Shown here: one piece after another, positions 1-9,373 of the stretch
Numbering within the stretch: the stretch's first letter is position 1
Layout of the letters: every line of letters begins with the position of its first letter
Assembly (NCBI RefSeq): GCF_900109265.1
Contig: NZ_FNZM01000026.1
Location: forward strand, 1-64,000
Direction: 5' to 3'
DNA: 64,000 bases
From: Paraburkholderia tropica
GTDB lineage: Bacteria; Pseudomonadota; Gammaproteobacteria; Burkholderiales; Burkholderiaceae
The notes under the pieces: generated by a model
Database searches by the model: none
Seen by the model: only the letters and a program-made list of their open reading frames with translations
What the model was told of the DNA's origin: nothing
Translations under genes and position numbers: made by a program

Positions 1-318
1 AAATAACCGCGCCGAGAACAGCCACCAGCCAACCCGTAGGCGCGAACGCCAGATGTGTGGCTTTCGCGATGCGCGTCGCACGCAGGCTTTTCTTTCATGC
101 TTCGGCCCGATCCGTCAGCACTTCGCGCTTCCAAGGCATCAGATGAACGCTGCACGTCATCGTGCCATACTTCAAGAACGCCTCGGCACATGGCGCGCTT
201 GGACTCTTTCCGCCGCAAGCGAGACCGTTATCTGTTAAGGATAACTACGCGCGTGACGCACAGTTGCCCACAGCCGCCAACTTGACAATGCCCACGGCAG
301 CAGTCGACTGAGGCGAAG
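1..318. other. Window edge, no supported gene
   Basis: No convincing gene is complete here. Read on the minus strand, positions about 1 to 80 encode a hydrophobic stretch (including AFAPTGWLVAVLGAVI) that could be the start of a membrane protein running off the left edge. No clear start codon with a ribosome site was found for it. The short plus-strand frames look like noise. Confidence 0.3.
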
Positions 319-1152
319 ATGAAAACACCAAACCCTAAGAAAGCCAGGCCGCGCGTGAACGCGCAGACGCGCTTTTCCACTTGCGCGAAGCCGCTCGTGG
401 ACGAGGCGCTACAACGTGCCGCGCGGCTCGACGAGGACGCCGACGAACTGCACAAACTGTGCGTGGCGTTGCGGCGGCTGCGCACGCGGCTGTGGGCCTG
501 GCGTCCGCTGCTCGACCGGGAGGCGGTGGACATTGAGCGCGCCTATCTGAAGCGCGCGGGCATGGCGGCGGGCAGCGCGCGCGACTGGGACATCGCGCTG
601 CCGCTGCTGCGCGAGCATGCGGACGAGGCTGCGCTTGTGGACGAGCGAATGCAGGCCGCACGTGTCGAGGCGCGCGAACGGGCGCGCGCGACGTTGGCCG
701 CCTCAGACCTCAAACCCGCCTTGCGCGACATGCTGCATACGATGAATCGCGCGTTGAATACGGCGCATGAGCGCGTCCCGGTCAAACGCTTTGCGCTCGA
801 TCGTGTTCGGACCGCGCAACGCGCCCTGAAAAAGCGCGAGCGGCGGGCGAAGCGCGCGATGCGTGACGATTACGCTGCGTGGCACGACGTCCGCAAAGCG
901 GCGAAGAAATTGCGTTACCTGCTGGAGTTTTTTGCCGCCGATTTGCCGCGTCGGGAGGTGAAGCGGCTGAAGTCGCTCAAGAAGCTGCAGAACCGCTTTG
1001 GCGCGCTCAACGACGCGGTATCGGTGACGCATCTGGTCGATGCACATCGCGAAGTCTTTGCCAATGCAGCGAGCCGCGACGTCACGCTCGCTGCGCTCGC
1101 TCGTACGGGCAAACACAGGATGCGTCGGGCGGGGAAGTTGATCGGCGCGTGA
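319..1152 (+). CDS. CHAD domain protein
   Basis: This 277-aa protein is a stand-alone CHAD (conserved histidine alpha-helical) domain. CHAD proteins bind inorganic polyphosphate, and some sit on polyphosphate granules. The two histidine/arginine-rich helices typical of the family are visible: LHKLCVALRRLRTRL with His45, and WHDVRKAAKKLRYLLEFF with His189. The protein is rich in Arg, Lys and Ala throughout, as expected for a polyanion-binding helical bundle. There is no N-terminal CYTH triphosphatase domain, so it is a CHAD-only form. The start is supported by GAGGCGAAG just before ATG. It stands alone, with hairpin terminators about 240 and 300 bases downstream. The family call is firm; the cellular role is inferred. 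Confidence 0.9.
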   Translation: MKTPNPKKARPRVNAQTRFSTCAKPLVDEALQRAARLDEDADELHKLCVALRRLRTRLWAWRPLLDREAVDIERAYLKRAGMAAGSARDWDIALPLLREHADEAALVDERMQAARVEARERARATLAASDLKPALRDMLHTMNRALNTAHERVPVKRFALDRVRTAQRALKKRERRAKRAMRDDYAAWHDVRKAAKKLRYLLEFFAADLPRREVKRLKSLKKLQNRFGALNDAVSVTHLVDAHREVFANAASRDVTLAALARTGKHRMRRAGKLIGA

Positions 1153-1393
1153 GGGACGCTTCGAGAGGTCGCTTCGTAAAAAGGTTGTCCTCGACGAGGC
1201 AGCCGGTCGTGCGCCCGCACGCCGCCCTGGCTAGTCGCCTGTGGGCGGAGGTGACGGGGGCGCGGCGCTTGGCGGAGCGATGGCAAGCGGAAGGAACCAT
1301 AGGCGAATGGCGGGAGGGCCGCTGCCCTTTGGCCGCAGGGCGCAGCAGCTTTGGGGGGCGAGGGGCCGGTGCCCCTCGCAGATGTGGGAATTG

Positions 1394-1418
1394 GGCCCGC
1401 TTCGGCGGGCCGTTTTTT
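1394..1418 (+). terminator. Intrinsic terminator
   Basis: A 7-bp perfect stem (GGCCCGC with GCGGGCC) closes a TTCG tetraloop and is followed by G and six T residues. It is a canonical rho-independent terminator on the plus strand. It is the first strong one downstream of the CHAD gene. Confidence 0.75.
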
Positions 1419-1453
1419 CGCCAGCCCCTCCAGTGGGCAGCGGCGTGGTAGGG

Positions 1454-1474
1454 CCGCTTCGAGCGGGTCTTTTT
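1454..1474 (+). terminator. Second, weaker terminator-like hairpin
   Basis: A 5-bp stem (CCGCT with AGCGG) and a TCG loop are followed by GTCTTTTT. It lies 36 bases after the stronger terminator and may be a backup. Confidence 0.4.
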
Positions 1475-1932
1475 AATGGCCTGGCTTCTCGTAGCATTCG
1501 GGGTGCCTTTCCCCTACGTGGCTAATCCCGCGGATACGCAATTCATCGGCAATTCGAATGGGAGCGTGCATCGTGCAGTCCGACTCTTGTCAGGCGCGAC
1601 ATCGAACGTCAAAAAGTCAGTTCAGGACCTGTCTAAGTAGGCCAGAGACTCATCGAACGTTACTTGTTGTTCGTCGGCAGGTTCCCTCAAAGGCAACTTT
1701 GAGGTGGCTATCTCCCAGCGTTGGGCCATTTTCGAACCAACCCAGCTGGCCAACGACCATCAGAGCGTTCAACGCGGGGCTAGTCGATTGAGCGTTGGAA
1801 GAGTGGCGACTCGAAAATCATAACCAGCGACTTCTACGTTGGCGCGGCGTCGAAACACCACAGCCCAATCGCTGTGCCGGGGCATCGCGAAAGGTTTCCA
1901 CCGCGAACGGCTAGCGGGCAATCAAGGTCTAG

Positions 1933-2043
1933 GCAGTCGAATGCTACGGCTTCGACGGTCTCGCGGACGCCTTCGAGCGTCGTGAGCGGGACGATCCGCA
2001 GGGCAAGATCATGATGACGCGCGAATGGCGTCAGGCGCTATAG
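1933..2043 (+). pseudogene. C-terminal coding remnant
   Basis: This frame reads about 36 residues, including DGLADAFERRERDDPQGKIM, up to TAG and is preceded immediately by an in-frame stop. The composition looks like real protein. The pattern of an AF-helix followed by GKI resembles the C-terminus of zinc- or quinone-type medium-chain dehydrogenases. No start codon or upstream domain remains, so it is best read as a fragment. The family suggestion is weak. Confidence 0.25.
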
Positions 2044-2060
2044 GCGCAATAGGCGCACGC

Positions 2061-2327
2061 TTACTGGGCGCCCGTGTCGTCGGAAGGATGGGCGCGCGGG
2101 GCGGAGGCACCGTTGAACGCCCCTGCTTGACGGTGCGATTTCTTACCGGGAGGATGGGCCTGCTGCTTCGCACTTAGCTCGCGGTCGCCTTTGGAACCCG
2201 GCGCCGTAGTGTGTTGCCCGAGTTCGGAACCATAAGGCGATGGGCCGGTTCCCTGTGCCATCGCTGGGTCACAGGTGACTGCCGCGGCCAGCGCGGAGAT
2301 AAGCAACAGGTGATCGCGCTTGTTCAT
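2061..2327 (-). CDS. Small secreted hypothetical protein
   Basis: The gene encodes an 88-aa protein with a typical signal peptide: MNKR followed by a hydrophobic run and a likely cleavage site after AMA. The mature part is short, polar and rich in Gly, Pro, Ser and His, with no folded-domain signature. The start is supported by AGGAA upstream of ATG. It stands alone on the minus strand. I do not recognise a family; small proteins of this kind are common in Burkholderiaceae and usually uncharacterised. Confidence 0.55.
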   Translation of the reverse strand: MNKRDHLLLISALAAAVTCDPAMAQGTGPSPYGSELGQHTTAPGSKGDRELSAKQQAHPPGKKSHRQAGAFNGASAPRAHPSDDTGAQ

Positions 2328-2481
2328 GACGTTCCTCGCAAGTGCGCCGTTTAGAAGCGCAAGGATGATGCCTCAATTTGAGGCGCGGACGCCTACGTGG
2401 ACTACAAGGTATCCACTGGCAGTGAATTGGTGGCTTCTCCCTGGAACATATGGCGGAGGGCGTCGGTGCGGTCAGCGCCGA

Positions 2482-2763
2482 TCATGGAGACGCAGGTCCC
2501 GACCCGTGGAAATCCCGACAGAAAATACTGCAGCGTCCATACGCGAGCCTATGCGGCATGGATCGTGCCGCGACGGCTTCAATTTCCGCGCGATGAGCAT
2601 TAAAGGCGATGAGACACCCGGTCCGGGATGGCCTGGCCCCGAATTGTTCGATGAGTGCCTCCGACGAGATCTCGCAGACGATGAACTCGTCATCCGCCCA
2701 GGCATTGAACAGAATCCCCCCGGACGAGAATCGGACCGGTTGGTGTGCGAACCGAATTTTCAT
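2482..2763 (-). CDS. DUF1488 family protein
   Basis: The 93-aa product matches the DUF1488 pattern: an N-terminal MKIRF strand, a central segment (FIVCEISSEALIEQFGA) and a later helix (FNAHRAEIEAVAARS). The family is small, cytosolic and without known function. Two in-frame ATGs lie six bases apart. The GGAGG site overlaps the first and sits six bases before the second, so the second (MKIRF) was chosen. The C-terminal residues after RSMPHRL are less family-like, but no frameshift is needed. It has no operon partners. Confidence 0.6.
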   Translation of the reverse strand: MKIRFAHQPVRFSSGGILFNAWADDEFIVCEISSEALIEQFGARPSRTGCLIAFNAHRAEIEAVAARSMPHRLAYGRCSIFCRDFHGSGPASP

Positions 2764-2769
2764 TTGCAT

Positions 2770-3638
2770 CCTCCGTTGTTCAGATCATTTACCCACCACG
2801 ACCATGCGTGCGCGGCGGCTAGGGGGGCTCGCCACCGGAGCCCGGCGGCCGGATCAAACTCCGTCCGCGCCCGCCCAATACGCGGTTGGAGCAGCCAACT
2901 CGCTCCTGCCAGACTCGGCCCGGTCCGGTAGCCGTGAGGCAGCGGGCGCGAAGGAACCTTGTATTTCCTCGCTCGCCTCCGACGGTTGCGCGGCGAAGGC
3001 CTTCGGAAACGTGCCGACGCTGGGGAGACGCAGGAAATTTCAAGATAGCAACAGCGATTTCATTCGCCAAAACGGGCAGCTTGAAAAACGCCGCCGCACC
3101 TGCCCGATGCGGCGGCTAAAGGGAGATGCCCCGGCAGTCAGTGCCGGCGACTGCGAGAGTGTCCGGATCGCAATCGGTTTATAAAATAGCATTACCTGTT
3201 CCTCTGGCGAGTGTGCGGAAATCCTAGCTTTCGGACACAGACGCTTGCTTCGTCGAGGCCGAGCCGCCTCACCGTGCGAGGATAGCAAGGGTGTCCGACT
3301 TTTCTTTGGCGGAAGGGGGCGGACCAGCGTTCACGCTCCGGCCACCGTAGCTGAACTAGCGTAACGCTGTCCGGGCCGCATGATCTGCCCCATTTCGGGC
3401 ATTCCATTTGCGTCGCAACCCGACATCGTGTTTCCGGTCTCGTAAAGCAAGGGGAGGCCACGCGGCTGGTCCATCATCTTGTACGCGTACGAGCCCGGAC
3501 GCAATCGGCACGCGAAGCGCAGCCGTATGAGGACACGCTCACAATGTTTCTCCGCAGGAACGCGAAACCGCGTGTGCGACGGGAATCATGAGTTCTGGAC
3601 CCGGCCGCGCGCGTCGCCACGATAAATGAGGATTCGCC
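2770..3638. other. Gene-poor stretch
   Basis: This stretch has several overlapping open frames on both strands, none with recognisable content. The best small candidate is a minus-strand frame of 50 codons starting with MLFYKPIAIRTL at 3192, which has AGAGGAAC before the ATG. It has no known relatives that I can name. Otherwise nothing supportable was seen. Confidence 0.3.
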
Positions 3639-4463
3639 ATGTCACTACGACGCACTACCGGCGTCGCCAAAGGCACAAAGAAGAAGCCGAACGCTCCGCC
3701 ACGTCTGTTCGTCGTCTCTCCACATCTCGACGATGCGGTGCTCAGTTGCGGCAATCTCCTCGCGCGTTGCGCGGGCTCGGTGGTCTGCACGGTATTCGCC
3801 GGCAGGCCGCGTGAGCCGATGCGAACCGAGTGGGACGCGGCAAGCGGCTTCGCTGATGCGCACGAAGCGATCGCGGCCCGCTGGAGGGAGGATGAAACCG
3901 CCTTGGCGCTGTGCGGGGCGACGGCGGTCTGGCTGGATTTTCTCGATTCGCAGTACGGCGAAACACCGCGCGTCGACGATGTAGCCGAGGCGCTTGACGC
4001 TCAGTTTCGCCGCTTCGACGAATGCGTACCGGTGTGCCCACTCGGACTCGGGCACTGCGATCACGAACTCGTCGGTGCGGCGTGTCGGCAGCTGTTGGAC
4101 AGCGGAAGGCTCGAGCGATACATCGCCTACGAGGACGCGATTTACCGTGCCACGCCCGGTGTGCTGAGCGATGGGTTGGCGCGCGTTGCGCAGGCGGGGC
4201 TGCGAGCGCGCCCAGTTCGCGCGAGCGCATTTGGCGCGCCGACTCTGCGCCGTGTGTGGGCTACTAAACGGAGCGCGTTGCGGGCGTACAGCAGTCAGGC
4301 GCGAGCGTTCAGTGGTTTCCCGCCCGATGTCGCGCGTATCGAGCGTTTCTGGTGCGTTCGGCCCATCTCCAGAACCCAGCGTGGGGTGGGGGAAAAAGCA
4401 AAGGCACTCTCGAATGACCGCTCACAGTCGCTTGGTGTTTCCCACAGTTCTGATTCGGAATAA
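3639..4463 (+). CDS. PIG-L family deacetylase
   Basis: This 274-aa protein belongs to the PIG-L/LmbE zinc-dependent N-deacetylase family, which removes acetyl groups from N-acetylglucosamine-type sugars or small thiol glycosides. The zinc-binding motif SPHLDDAVLS (His29, Asp31, Asp32) is at the expected N-terminal position. The second motif, LGLGHCDHELV, supplies the distal histidine. The start has GAGGA 8 bases upstream. The last 30 residues are polar and not family-like. A glycan cluster lies 3 kb downstream on the other strand, so a role in tailoring that glycan is possible but speculative. Confidence 0.85.
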   Translation: MSLRRTTGVAKGTKKKPNAPPRLFVVSPHLDDAVLSCGNLLARCAGSVVCTVFAGRPREPMRTEWDAASGFADAHEAIAARWREDETALALCGATAVWLDFLDSQYGETPRVDDVAEALDAQFRRFDECVPVCPLGLGHCDHELVGAACRQLLDSGRLERYIAYEDAIYRATPGVLSDGLARVAQAGLRARPVRASAFGAPTLRRVWATKRSALRAYSSQARAFSGFPPDVARIERFWCVRPISRTQRGVGEKAKALSNDRSQSLGVSHSSDSE

Positions 4464-4747
4464 CGGCGAGCCGGCGCTGATGCCGAGAGTCGGCACAGCG
4501 AAGGTGAGAGAGTCCGCCTAGCACCGGTAGGGTCGTTCAGGTTACCCGGCATAATTATTTCGCCCCGGTTGCAAATGAAGACCGTACCACCCAGCCCTTT
4601 GTAAAGTCCGCCCAGTTCGAAATAGCTCAGGTCTGCACTATATTCGCCGGTGAGAGATGGCGGACTTTCGCGCCCAATAGTGAATGCACGAAAAGGCGGC
4701 CGGGGTGTGGATGTCGGCACCTCCCGCAGTTCGAGGGCGACGTGTCG

Positions 4748-5044
4748 CTATTCGCCCTTCGTATCGCTGCTTGCATCGGCGCCTGGCGTATTCGTCGTAT
4801 CGTTCATGGGCTTTTTCGCGTGCGACTTCGAATGCGTGTGATGTGTCGACTTCTGGGTAGTCGATGACGTGATCGAAGCGCCTTGTTCCGGATACCCCCC
4901 TCCGCCTTCGCCGCTTGCACCGGTCGTTCCGTTGCCGGTGCCACCGTTACCGCCGGTGCCGCCAGCGGCTTGAGCCACCGTGACGCCCGAGGCCGCGACC
5001 GCGAGACCTAAAAGCGTGGCAAGTAAAGTGTGACGTGCTTTCAT
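4748..5044 (-). CDS. Small secreted Gly/Thr-rich protein
   Basis: The 98-aa product starts with a clear signal peptide (MKARHTLLATLLGLAVA, likely cut after AQA). A Gly/Thr/Asn-rich low-complexity segment follows, then a His/Ser/Lys-rich tail. A longer in-frame start exists, but GGAGAAGG lies directly before the chosen ATG at 5044. No family is recognised. The histidine-rich segment (THHTHSKSH) might bind metals, but this is only a composition-based guess. Confidence 0.6.
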   Translation of the reverse strand: MKARHTLLATLLGLAVAASGVTVAQAAGGTGGNGGTGNGTTGASGEGGGGYPEQGASITSSTTQKSTHHTHSKSHAKKPMNDTTNTPGADASSDTKGE

Positions 5045-5256
5045 GGCCTTCTCCATCATTGCGTTGAGAAATAGCGAATGCCCTGATTTGACAGACGCAG
5101 CTCGCTCGCAGTCATGCGCAGATTGCATGCCGCATCGGCCCGTCGGTTGAACGCCCGCGAGCGCCGGAAAATCGTAGGGCGCTGCAATCACGAGGCAATC
5201 ACGAGGCAATCGCGCGGCGGCCGATCACGCGCCCGTGAGCGTTCGACCGTGCGCGC

Positions 5257-5442
5257 TCAGTGATCCTGTTGCGAATCCTTCGCTGCGTCTTCGATATCGC
5301 CGATGATTTCGTGCCCCTCTCCGGCGCGCTGCTGCTCAACGCCCTTGAGTTCCTGCTCGGGATTGTCGGTCGCGCGGCCGACGGCTTCGTTGAACTTGCC
5401 CTTCGCTTTTTCGACTGCGCCCTTCATGTGTTCCTTATTCAT
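5257..5442 (-). CDS. CsbD family stress protein
   Basis: The gene encodes a 61-aa hydrophilic CsbD-like protein: MNKEHMKGAVEKAKGKFNEA is the family hallmark, followed by a second amphipathic helix around EQELKGVEQQRAGEG. CsbD proteins are induced in general stress responses and their biochemical role is unknown. The start was placed at 5442 because AGGAG lies 7 bases upstream, although the frame stays open further upstream. It lies head-to-head with the GNAT gene, 225 bases away. Confidence 0.85.
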   Translation of the reverse strand: MNKEHMKGAVEKAKGKFNEAVGRATDNPEQELKGVEQQRAGEGHEIIGDIEDAAKDSQQDH

Positions 5443-5667
5443 GGTCGATCTCCTGACAACCGTTCGTTGGGCCGTTTCAGACGGCGTGTGACGAGGTGAA
5501 TCCATCTGCGGTGCATCCATCCGGCACGCGCAACGCACGCGCCCGATTCCTGCCTCGCCGTTTCGTCGCCAGCCAAGCTCGCTCGGGGCACCGCACTTGC
5601 TCTGGAAAGGAGGTGAGGAAGTCGGTGAAGAGCCCGTGTTTGATCAGCCAGGGGGAGGGTATCGGCG

Positions 5668-6153
5668 ATGAATGACGAATCAGTGGTCGTGATCGTGCGG
5701 CGCGAAGATCCGTGCACGCTCGACGGGCGCATGCTTGTCGATGAGGCCGCGGCGTGCGCCGCGCTGTATGCCGAGGACGGCGGTCAAGCGCGCTTCTGCG
5801 TCGACGACGTTCGCTCGTCGCGTAGCGCCTTCGTGATTGCGCGCGCCGTGGACGGTCACGCAATTGGCTGTGGCGCGCTGCGGCGTCTGTCATTCGAAGT
5901 AGCGGAACTCAAGCGCATCTACCGCCGGCCGGAATGGCGAGGTGTGGGGGCGCTGATCCTGACCTTCCTGGAAACTGCCGCGCACGATTTGGGTTATCGG
6001 CGGGTCGTGCTGCAAACACGCGAGGCGAACCGGCGTGCGATCGCGTTTTATCAGCGTCACGGCTATACAACGACCGAGCCATTCGGCGATTACGCCGGCG
6101 TGGGCGACGCCCGTTGCTTCATGAAGGCGTTGCCGCCCCCGCGCGAAATGTGA
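5668..6153 (+). CDS. GNAT family N-acetyltransferase
   Basis: This 161-aa protein has a GNAT fold. The acetyl-CoA-binding region (ELKRIYRRPEWRGVGALILTFLE region) fits motif A, with R-x-x-GVG as the pyrophosphate loop. The C-terminal segment ANRRAIAFYQRHGYTTTEPF is the conserved motif B helix and strand. The substrate cannot be read from the sequence. The ribosome site GGAGGG lies about 9 bases before ATG. The next gene follows after 67 bases on the same strand, so co-transcription is possible. Confidence 0.85.
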   Translation: MNDESVVVIVRREDPCTLDGRMLVDEAAACAALYAEDGGQARFCVDDVRSSRSAFVIARAVDGHAIGCGALRRLSFEVAELKRIYRRPEWRGVGALILTFLETAAHDLGYRRVVLQTREANRRAIAFYQRHGYTTTEPFGDYAGVGDARCFMKALPPPREM

Positions 6154-6220
6154 GGGCGGAGCACGGCCGGTTGGCCAGCGCGCGCGCTCCGATCAGCACC
6201 CTTGTCGAGAGGAGTTCAGC

Positions 6221-7318
6221 ATGGAAAAGCAGTCCGCCCAACGCCCGGTTCCCGAGGTGCGCAAGGGGCAAATGCAGCAAGGGCTGGCGCGCGAGGCGTT
6301 CCGTGCGCGCTTTCTGGCGCGCTATGCGGACCCGGCATTCCGTGCGGAGGACGGCGCGCTCGATCGTCTGGAAGAGATTGCATGGGAAGCCTATCGCCAG
6401 GGGCGCAAGTCGCCCGTCACGCAGAAGGCAGGGCCCGGCTATGCCGATCCGGACTATGCGCTTTCCGTCGAATGGCGCGAGGCAGCGGAGCGCGTGGAAG
6501 CAGCCGCGCGTCGCCAGCGCGAGCTCGGCACGCCGTCACGCGTGCTCGTGATTAACGCGTCGTCGCGCAACGACTACACCTGTCCTGGCGAAATGTCGAA
6601 GAGCTTCCGGCTCGCGGGTATCTGCGAGCGCGAACTGACGGGTGCGGGCATCGAGGCTGACATGCTCGATCTATCGAGGCTCAACGCCGAACCGGATTTG
6701 CATATTCATCCCTGCAAGGGCTGCGTTTCCACCGCGATGCCGCTGTGTCACTGGCCATGCAGTTGCTATCCGAATCATTCGCTCGGCCAGGTCAACGACT
6801 GGATGAACGACATTTACGAGCGGTTTGCGGCGTGCCACGGCGCGATTTTCATCACGCCGGTTTACTGGTATCAGGTGAGCAGCCCGCTCAAGCTCATGAT
6901 GGACCGTCTCGTGTGCACGGACGGCGGCAACCCCGATCCGACGTCGACGCACGGCAAGGATCCGGCCAAAGCCAAAGCGCTGGAACTCGGAGGCTGGCAA
7001 TATCCGAAACATCTCGCGGGGCGCGCGTATGGGGCGATCGTGCACGGCGACGTTGCCGGCATCGAAGACACGCGCCGCGCGCTCGCCGACTGGCTCGACT
7101 GGATGGGCTGGATCGACGCGGGCGCGTCAGCCCGCATCGACCGGATGGTGGGCTATTACGAGCCCTACGCCACCTCGCACGAGACGCTCGACGGCGACGT
7201 GCGCTTTCAGGAAGAAGTTGCGAATGTCGCGCGTGCGGTAATCAGCGCGGTCAAGGCGCTGCGCGCGGGCCACCTTCATCGCGCCGACGAGGGCATCGAG
7301 CCGCCGCGGCCGAAGTGA
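6221..7318 (+). CDS. NAD(P)H-dependent FMN oxidoreductase, flavodoxin fold
   Basis: The 365-aa protein has an N-terminal helical extension of about 100 residues, then a flavodoxin-like NADPH-dependent FMN reductase domain. RVLVINASSRND is the FMN phosphate-binding loop, and FITPVYWYQVSSPLKLMMDRL is the signature segment after strand 3. A cysteine-rich stretch (CKGCVSTAMPLCHWPCSCYP) lies between them, as in iron-sulfur flavoprotein-like reductases. The N-terminal extension is unusual for the family and looks like a separate helical domain. The start follows GAGGAG by 6 bases. The substrate is unknown. It converges with the glycosyltransferase operon, ending 60 bases before it. Confidence 0.85.
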   Translation: MEKQSAQRPVPEVRKGQMQQGLAREAFRARFLARYADPAFRAEDGALDRLEEIAWEAYRQGRKSPVTQKAGPGYADPDYALSVEWREAAERVEAAARRQRELGTPSRVLVINASSRNDYTCPGEMSKSFRLAGICERELTGAGIEADMLDLSRLNAEPDLHIHPCKGCVSTAMPLCHWPCSCYPNHSLGQVNDWMNDIYERFAACHGAIFITPVYWYQVSSPLKLMMDRLVCTDGGNPDPTSTHGKDPAKAKALELGGWQYPKHLAGRAYGAIVHGDVAGIEDTRRALADWLDWMGWIDAGASARIDRMVGYYEPYATSHETLDGDVRFQEEVANVARAVISAVKALRAGHLHRADEGIEPPRPK

Positions 7319-7378
7319 GCGTGCGGCGTGGTGAAACGCCTGCCCGGCCAGTATCCGAAGGCGCTGGCGGGTGCGCGT

Positions 7379-8290
7379 TTAACGCCAGGTCCCGGGCGAC
7401 ATGCGCGGATGGCGCGATTCCGCTTTTCGCACCGCTGAACGCAGTCTCAGCACGAAAGGGGCGACAGGGCGGCGGTGCTGCTTCGCCCAGGCGATGCCGC
7501 GCCAGAGCTGTTCCAGATTGTCGAGGGTCCGCGCATCGCTGCACGCGTATTTGAGCGCGTGCCACGTCGCGGCAAGCGCCTGCGAGCGCGGTAATCGCAT
7601 CCACGCCACGAGTGCGGCATTGCGCGCCAGCAGCATTCGGCGCAGCGCATTGTCACGTGCCAGCGACGGACGATGATGGACCCGCAGCGCATCGGCGTAG
7701 CCAATGTCATAGCCGGTCTGCAAAACGTCGAGCGACAGCAGCGCCTCCTCGCCGCCGATAAAGAGGCGAGGTTCGTAGCCGCCCGTTGCGTCGAACAGCG
7801 TCTTGCGAAAGACACACGCGCCCGCCATGAATCCGACCAGCCGCGGCAACGGATGCTCGGCGCTCGCGAGGGGGCTCGCCGCCATCAGCGTGCAAGTGGG
7901 ATCGAGCGTGCGCTGCCTGCCCACGACCACGCACGCGCTCAGCACGCCCAGAAGCGGGTGTCGCTCGAACAAGCGCACGGCTTGCGCGAGCGAACCGGCT
8001 TGCCAGTCGGTGTCATCGTCGCTAAAGGCGACATACGGTGTGTCGACATGGGCGGCGCCGACGTTGCGCGCGGCCGCGCCGAGGTTGTCATCGCAGCGCA
8101 GTACGCGCAGTCCGGGGTACGCGTGCGCAAGAAGTTGAGGCGAACCATCCGTCGAATGATTGTCGACCACCACGATTTGCGGCCGCTCCGGCAGATCCAG
8201 CAATGAAGCGACGGTACGCATGACTTCGTCGCGACGATTGTGCGTGATTACGACCACGCTGATTTCCGGATTCAGGCCGTTCGGATTCAT
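7379..8290 (-). CDS. Glycosyltransferase family 2
   Basis: This 303-aa GT-A fold glycosyltransferase starts with ISVVVITHNRRDEV, the nucleotide-binding strand of family 2. DDDTD near residue 95 is the metal-binding DxD motif, and GGYEPRLFIGGEEALLS provides the acceptor-loop and base region. No membrane segments are seen, so it probably acts at the cytoplasmic face. It is the last gene of the nine-gene minus-strand glycan operon, 33 bases after the decarboxylase gene. Its own GGAGA ribosome site precedes ATG. The sugar donor is not readable. Confidence 0.88.
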   Translation of the reverse strand: MNPNGLNPEISVVVITHNRRDEVMRTVASLLDLPERPQIVVVDNHSTDGSPQLLAHAYPGLRVLRCDDNLGAAARNVGAAHVDTPYVAFSDDDTDWQAGSLAQAVRLFERHPLLGVLSACVVVGRQRTLDPTCTLMAASPLASAEHPLPRLVGFMAGACVFRKTLFDATGGYEPRLFIGGEEALLSLDVLQTGYDIGYADALRVHHRPSLARDNALRRMLLARNAALVAWMRLPRSQALAATWHALKYACSDARTLDNLEQLWRGIAWAKQHRRPVAPFVLRLRSAVRKAESRHPRMSPGTWR

Positions 8291-8323
8291 GCCAATCTCC
8301 GCATTGTTCGTCTGACGAGACGC

Positions 8324-9337
8324 TCAGTCCTGATGGTGTGCCGTCCGCGCCGTCGCGTCGGACATCGCGAACATGTGACTCCCTGCGGCTGCACGCAAGC
8401 GCCGAAACCAGCCGATCGTCGCCATCAATCCCGCGTCGAGCGGCGTGGAGGGTGACCATCCGAGTAGCGCCTGCGCGCGCGCGATGGACGGACAGCGGCG
8501 GCACGGATCGTCGACAGGCAGCGGTTCGAAGCGGAGCGCCGACTCCGAGCGCGCGAGTCCGATCACTCTGCGCGCCGTGTCGGCCATCGAAATTTCATGA
8601 GGGTTGCCCAGATTGACGGGCATGTCGACGGGCGTCGGCAGGTTCATCATCCGTATCAGGCCGTCGATCAAATCGTCGACGTAGCAGAAACAGCGCGTCT
8701 GCGAGCCGTCGCCATATACGGTCAGCGCTTCGTTCGCCAGCGCCTGCATCACGAAGTTCGAGATCACTCGCCCGTCGCGTGGGTGCATGCGTGGGCCATA
8801 GGTATTGAAAATGCGCGCCACGCGCACGTCGAGACCGTGCTGACGGCGATAGTCCATGCACAAGGTCTCGGCGCAGCGCTTGCCTTCGTCATAGCAGGAG
8901 CGTGGGCCAATCGGGTTCACATGGCCCCAGTAGTCCTCGGTCTGCGGATGCCTGAGTGCGTCGCCGTAGACTTCGCTCGTCGAGGCCTGGAGCAGCTTCG
9001 CGCCAAGCCGTTTCGCGAGGCCGAGCATATTGATCGCGCCGTGCACGCTGGTCTTGGTGGTCTGCACCGGGTCGTGCTGGTAGTGAATGGGCGAAGCGGG
9101 GCACGCGAGGTTGTAAATTTCATCGACTTCGACGTAAAGCGGAAAGGTCACGTCGTGACGCAATAGCTCGAAATTCGGGTTATCGAGCAGGTGTGCAACA
9201 TTGCGTCGGGATCCCGTGTAAAAGTTATCGGCGCATAGCACGTCGTGCCCTTGCGCCACGAGACGCTCGCAAAGATGCGAGCCGAGAAAGCCCGCCCCGC
9301 CCGTGACGAGAATGCGTTTGATGACCAGGTCTTTCAT
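8324..9337 (-). CDS. UDP-glucuronate decarboxylase-like SDR
   Basis: The 337-aa protein is an extended short-chain dehydrogenase with the NAD-binding GGAGFLGSH at residues 13-21 and catalytic Tyr149/Lys153 in CYDEGK. Long blocks such as NLACPASPIHYQHDP and FNTYGPRMHPRDGRV are characteristic of UDP-xylose synthase (UDP-glucuronic acid decarboxylase) rather than of the 4-epimerases. It would convert UDP-glucuronate to UDP-xylose with loss of CO2. This supplies a pentose donor for the surrounding glycosyltransferases. About 25 C-terminal residues are a variable tail. The substrate is inferred from family resemblance. Confidence 0.88.
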   Translation of the reverse strand: MKDLVIKRILVTGGAGFLGSHLCERLVAQGHDVLCADNFYTGSRRNVAHLLDNPNFELLRHDVTFPLYVEVDEIYNLACPASPIHYQHDPVQTTKTSVHGAINMLGLAKRLGAKLLQASTSEVYGDALRHPQTEDYWGHVNPIGPRSCYDEGKRCAETLCMDYRRQHGLDVRVARIFNTYGPRMHPRDGRVISNFVMQALANEALTVYGDGSQTRCFCYVDDLIDGLIRMMNLPTPVDMPVNLGNPHEISMADTARRVIGLARSESALRFEPLPVDDPCRRCPSIARAQALLGWSPSTPLDAGLMATIGWFRRLRAAAGSHMFAMSDATARTAHHQD

Positions 9338-9373
9338 GGCGTCGCTCCGGCAATCGGTTTCGTGGGTGGACGA

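Larger units (their letters stand above)
1153..2060. other. Gene-poor stretch with terminators and a coding remnant
   Basis: About 900 bases separate the CHAD gene from the next gene. The stretch holds two terminator-like hairpins (near 1394 and 1454) and a short coding-like remnant at 1933-2043. The remaining open frames have no recognisable protein content and look spurious. Confidence 0.5.

Noticed and set aside
2609..3184. 191-codon plus-strand open frame
   Set aside because: It overlaps the supported DUF1488 gene on the other strand, has no ribosome site, and its residues look like noise.
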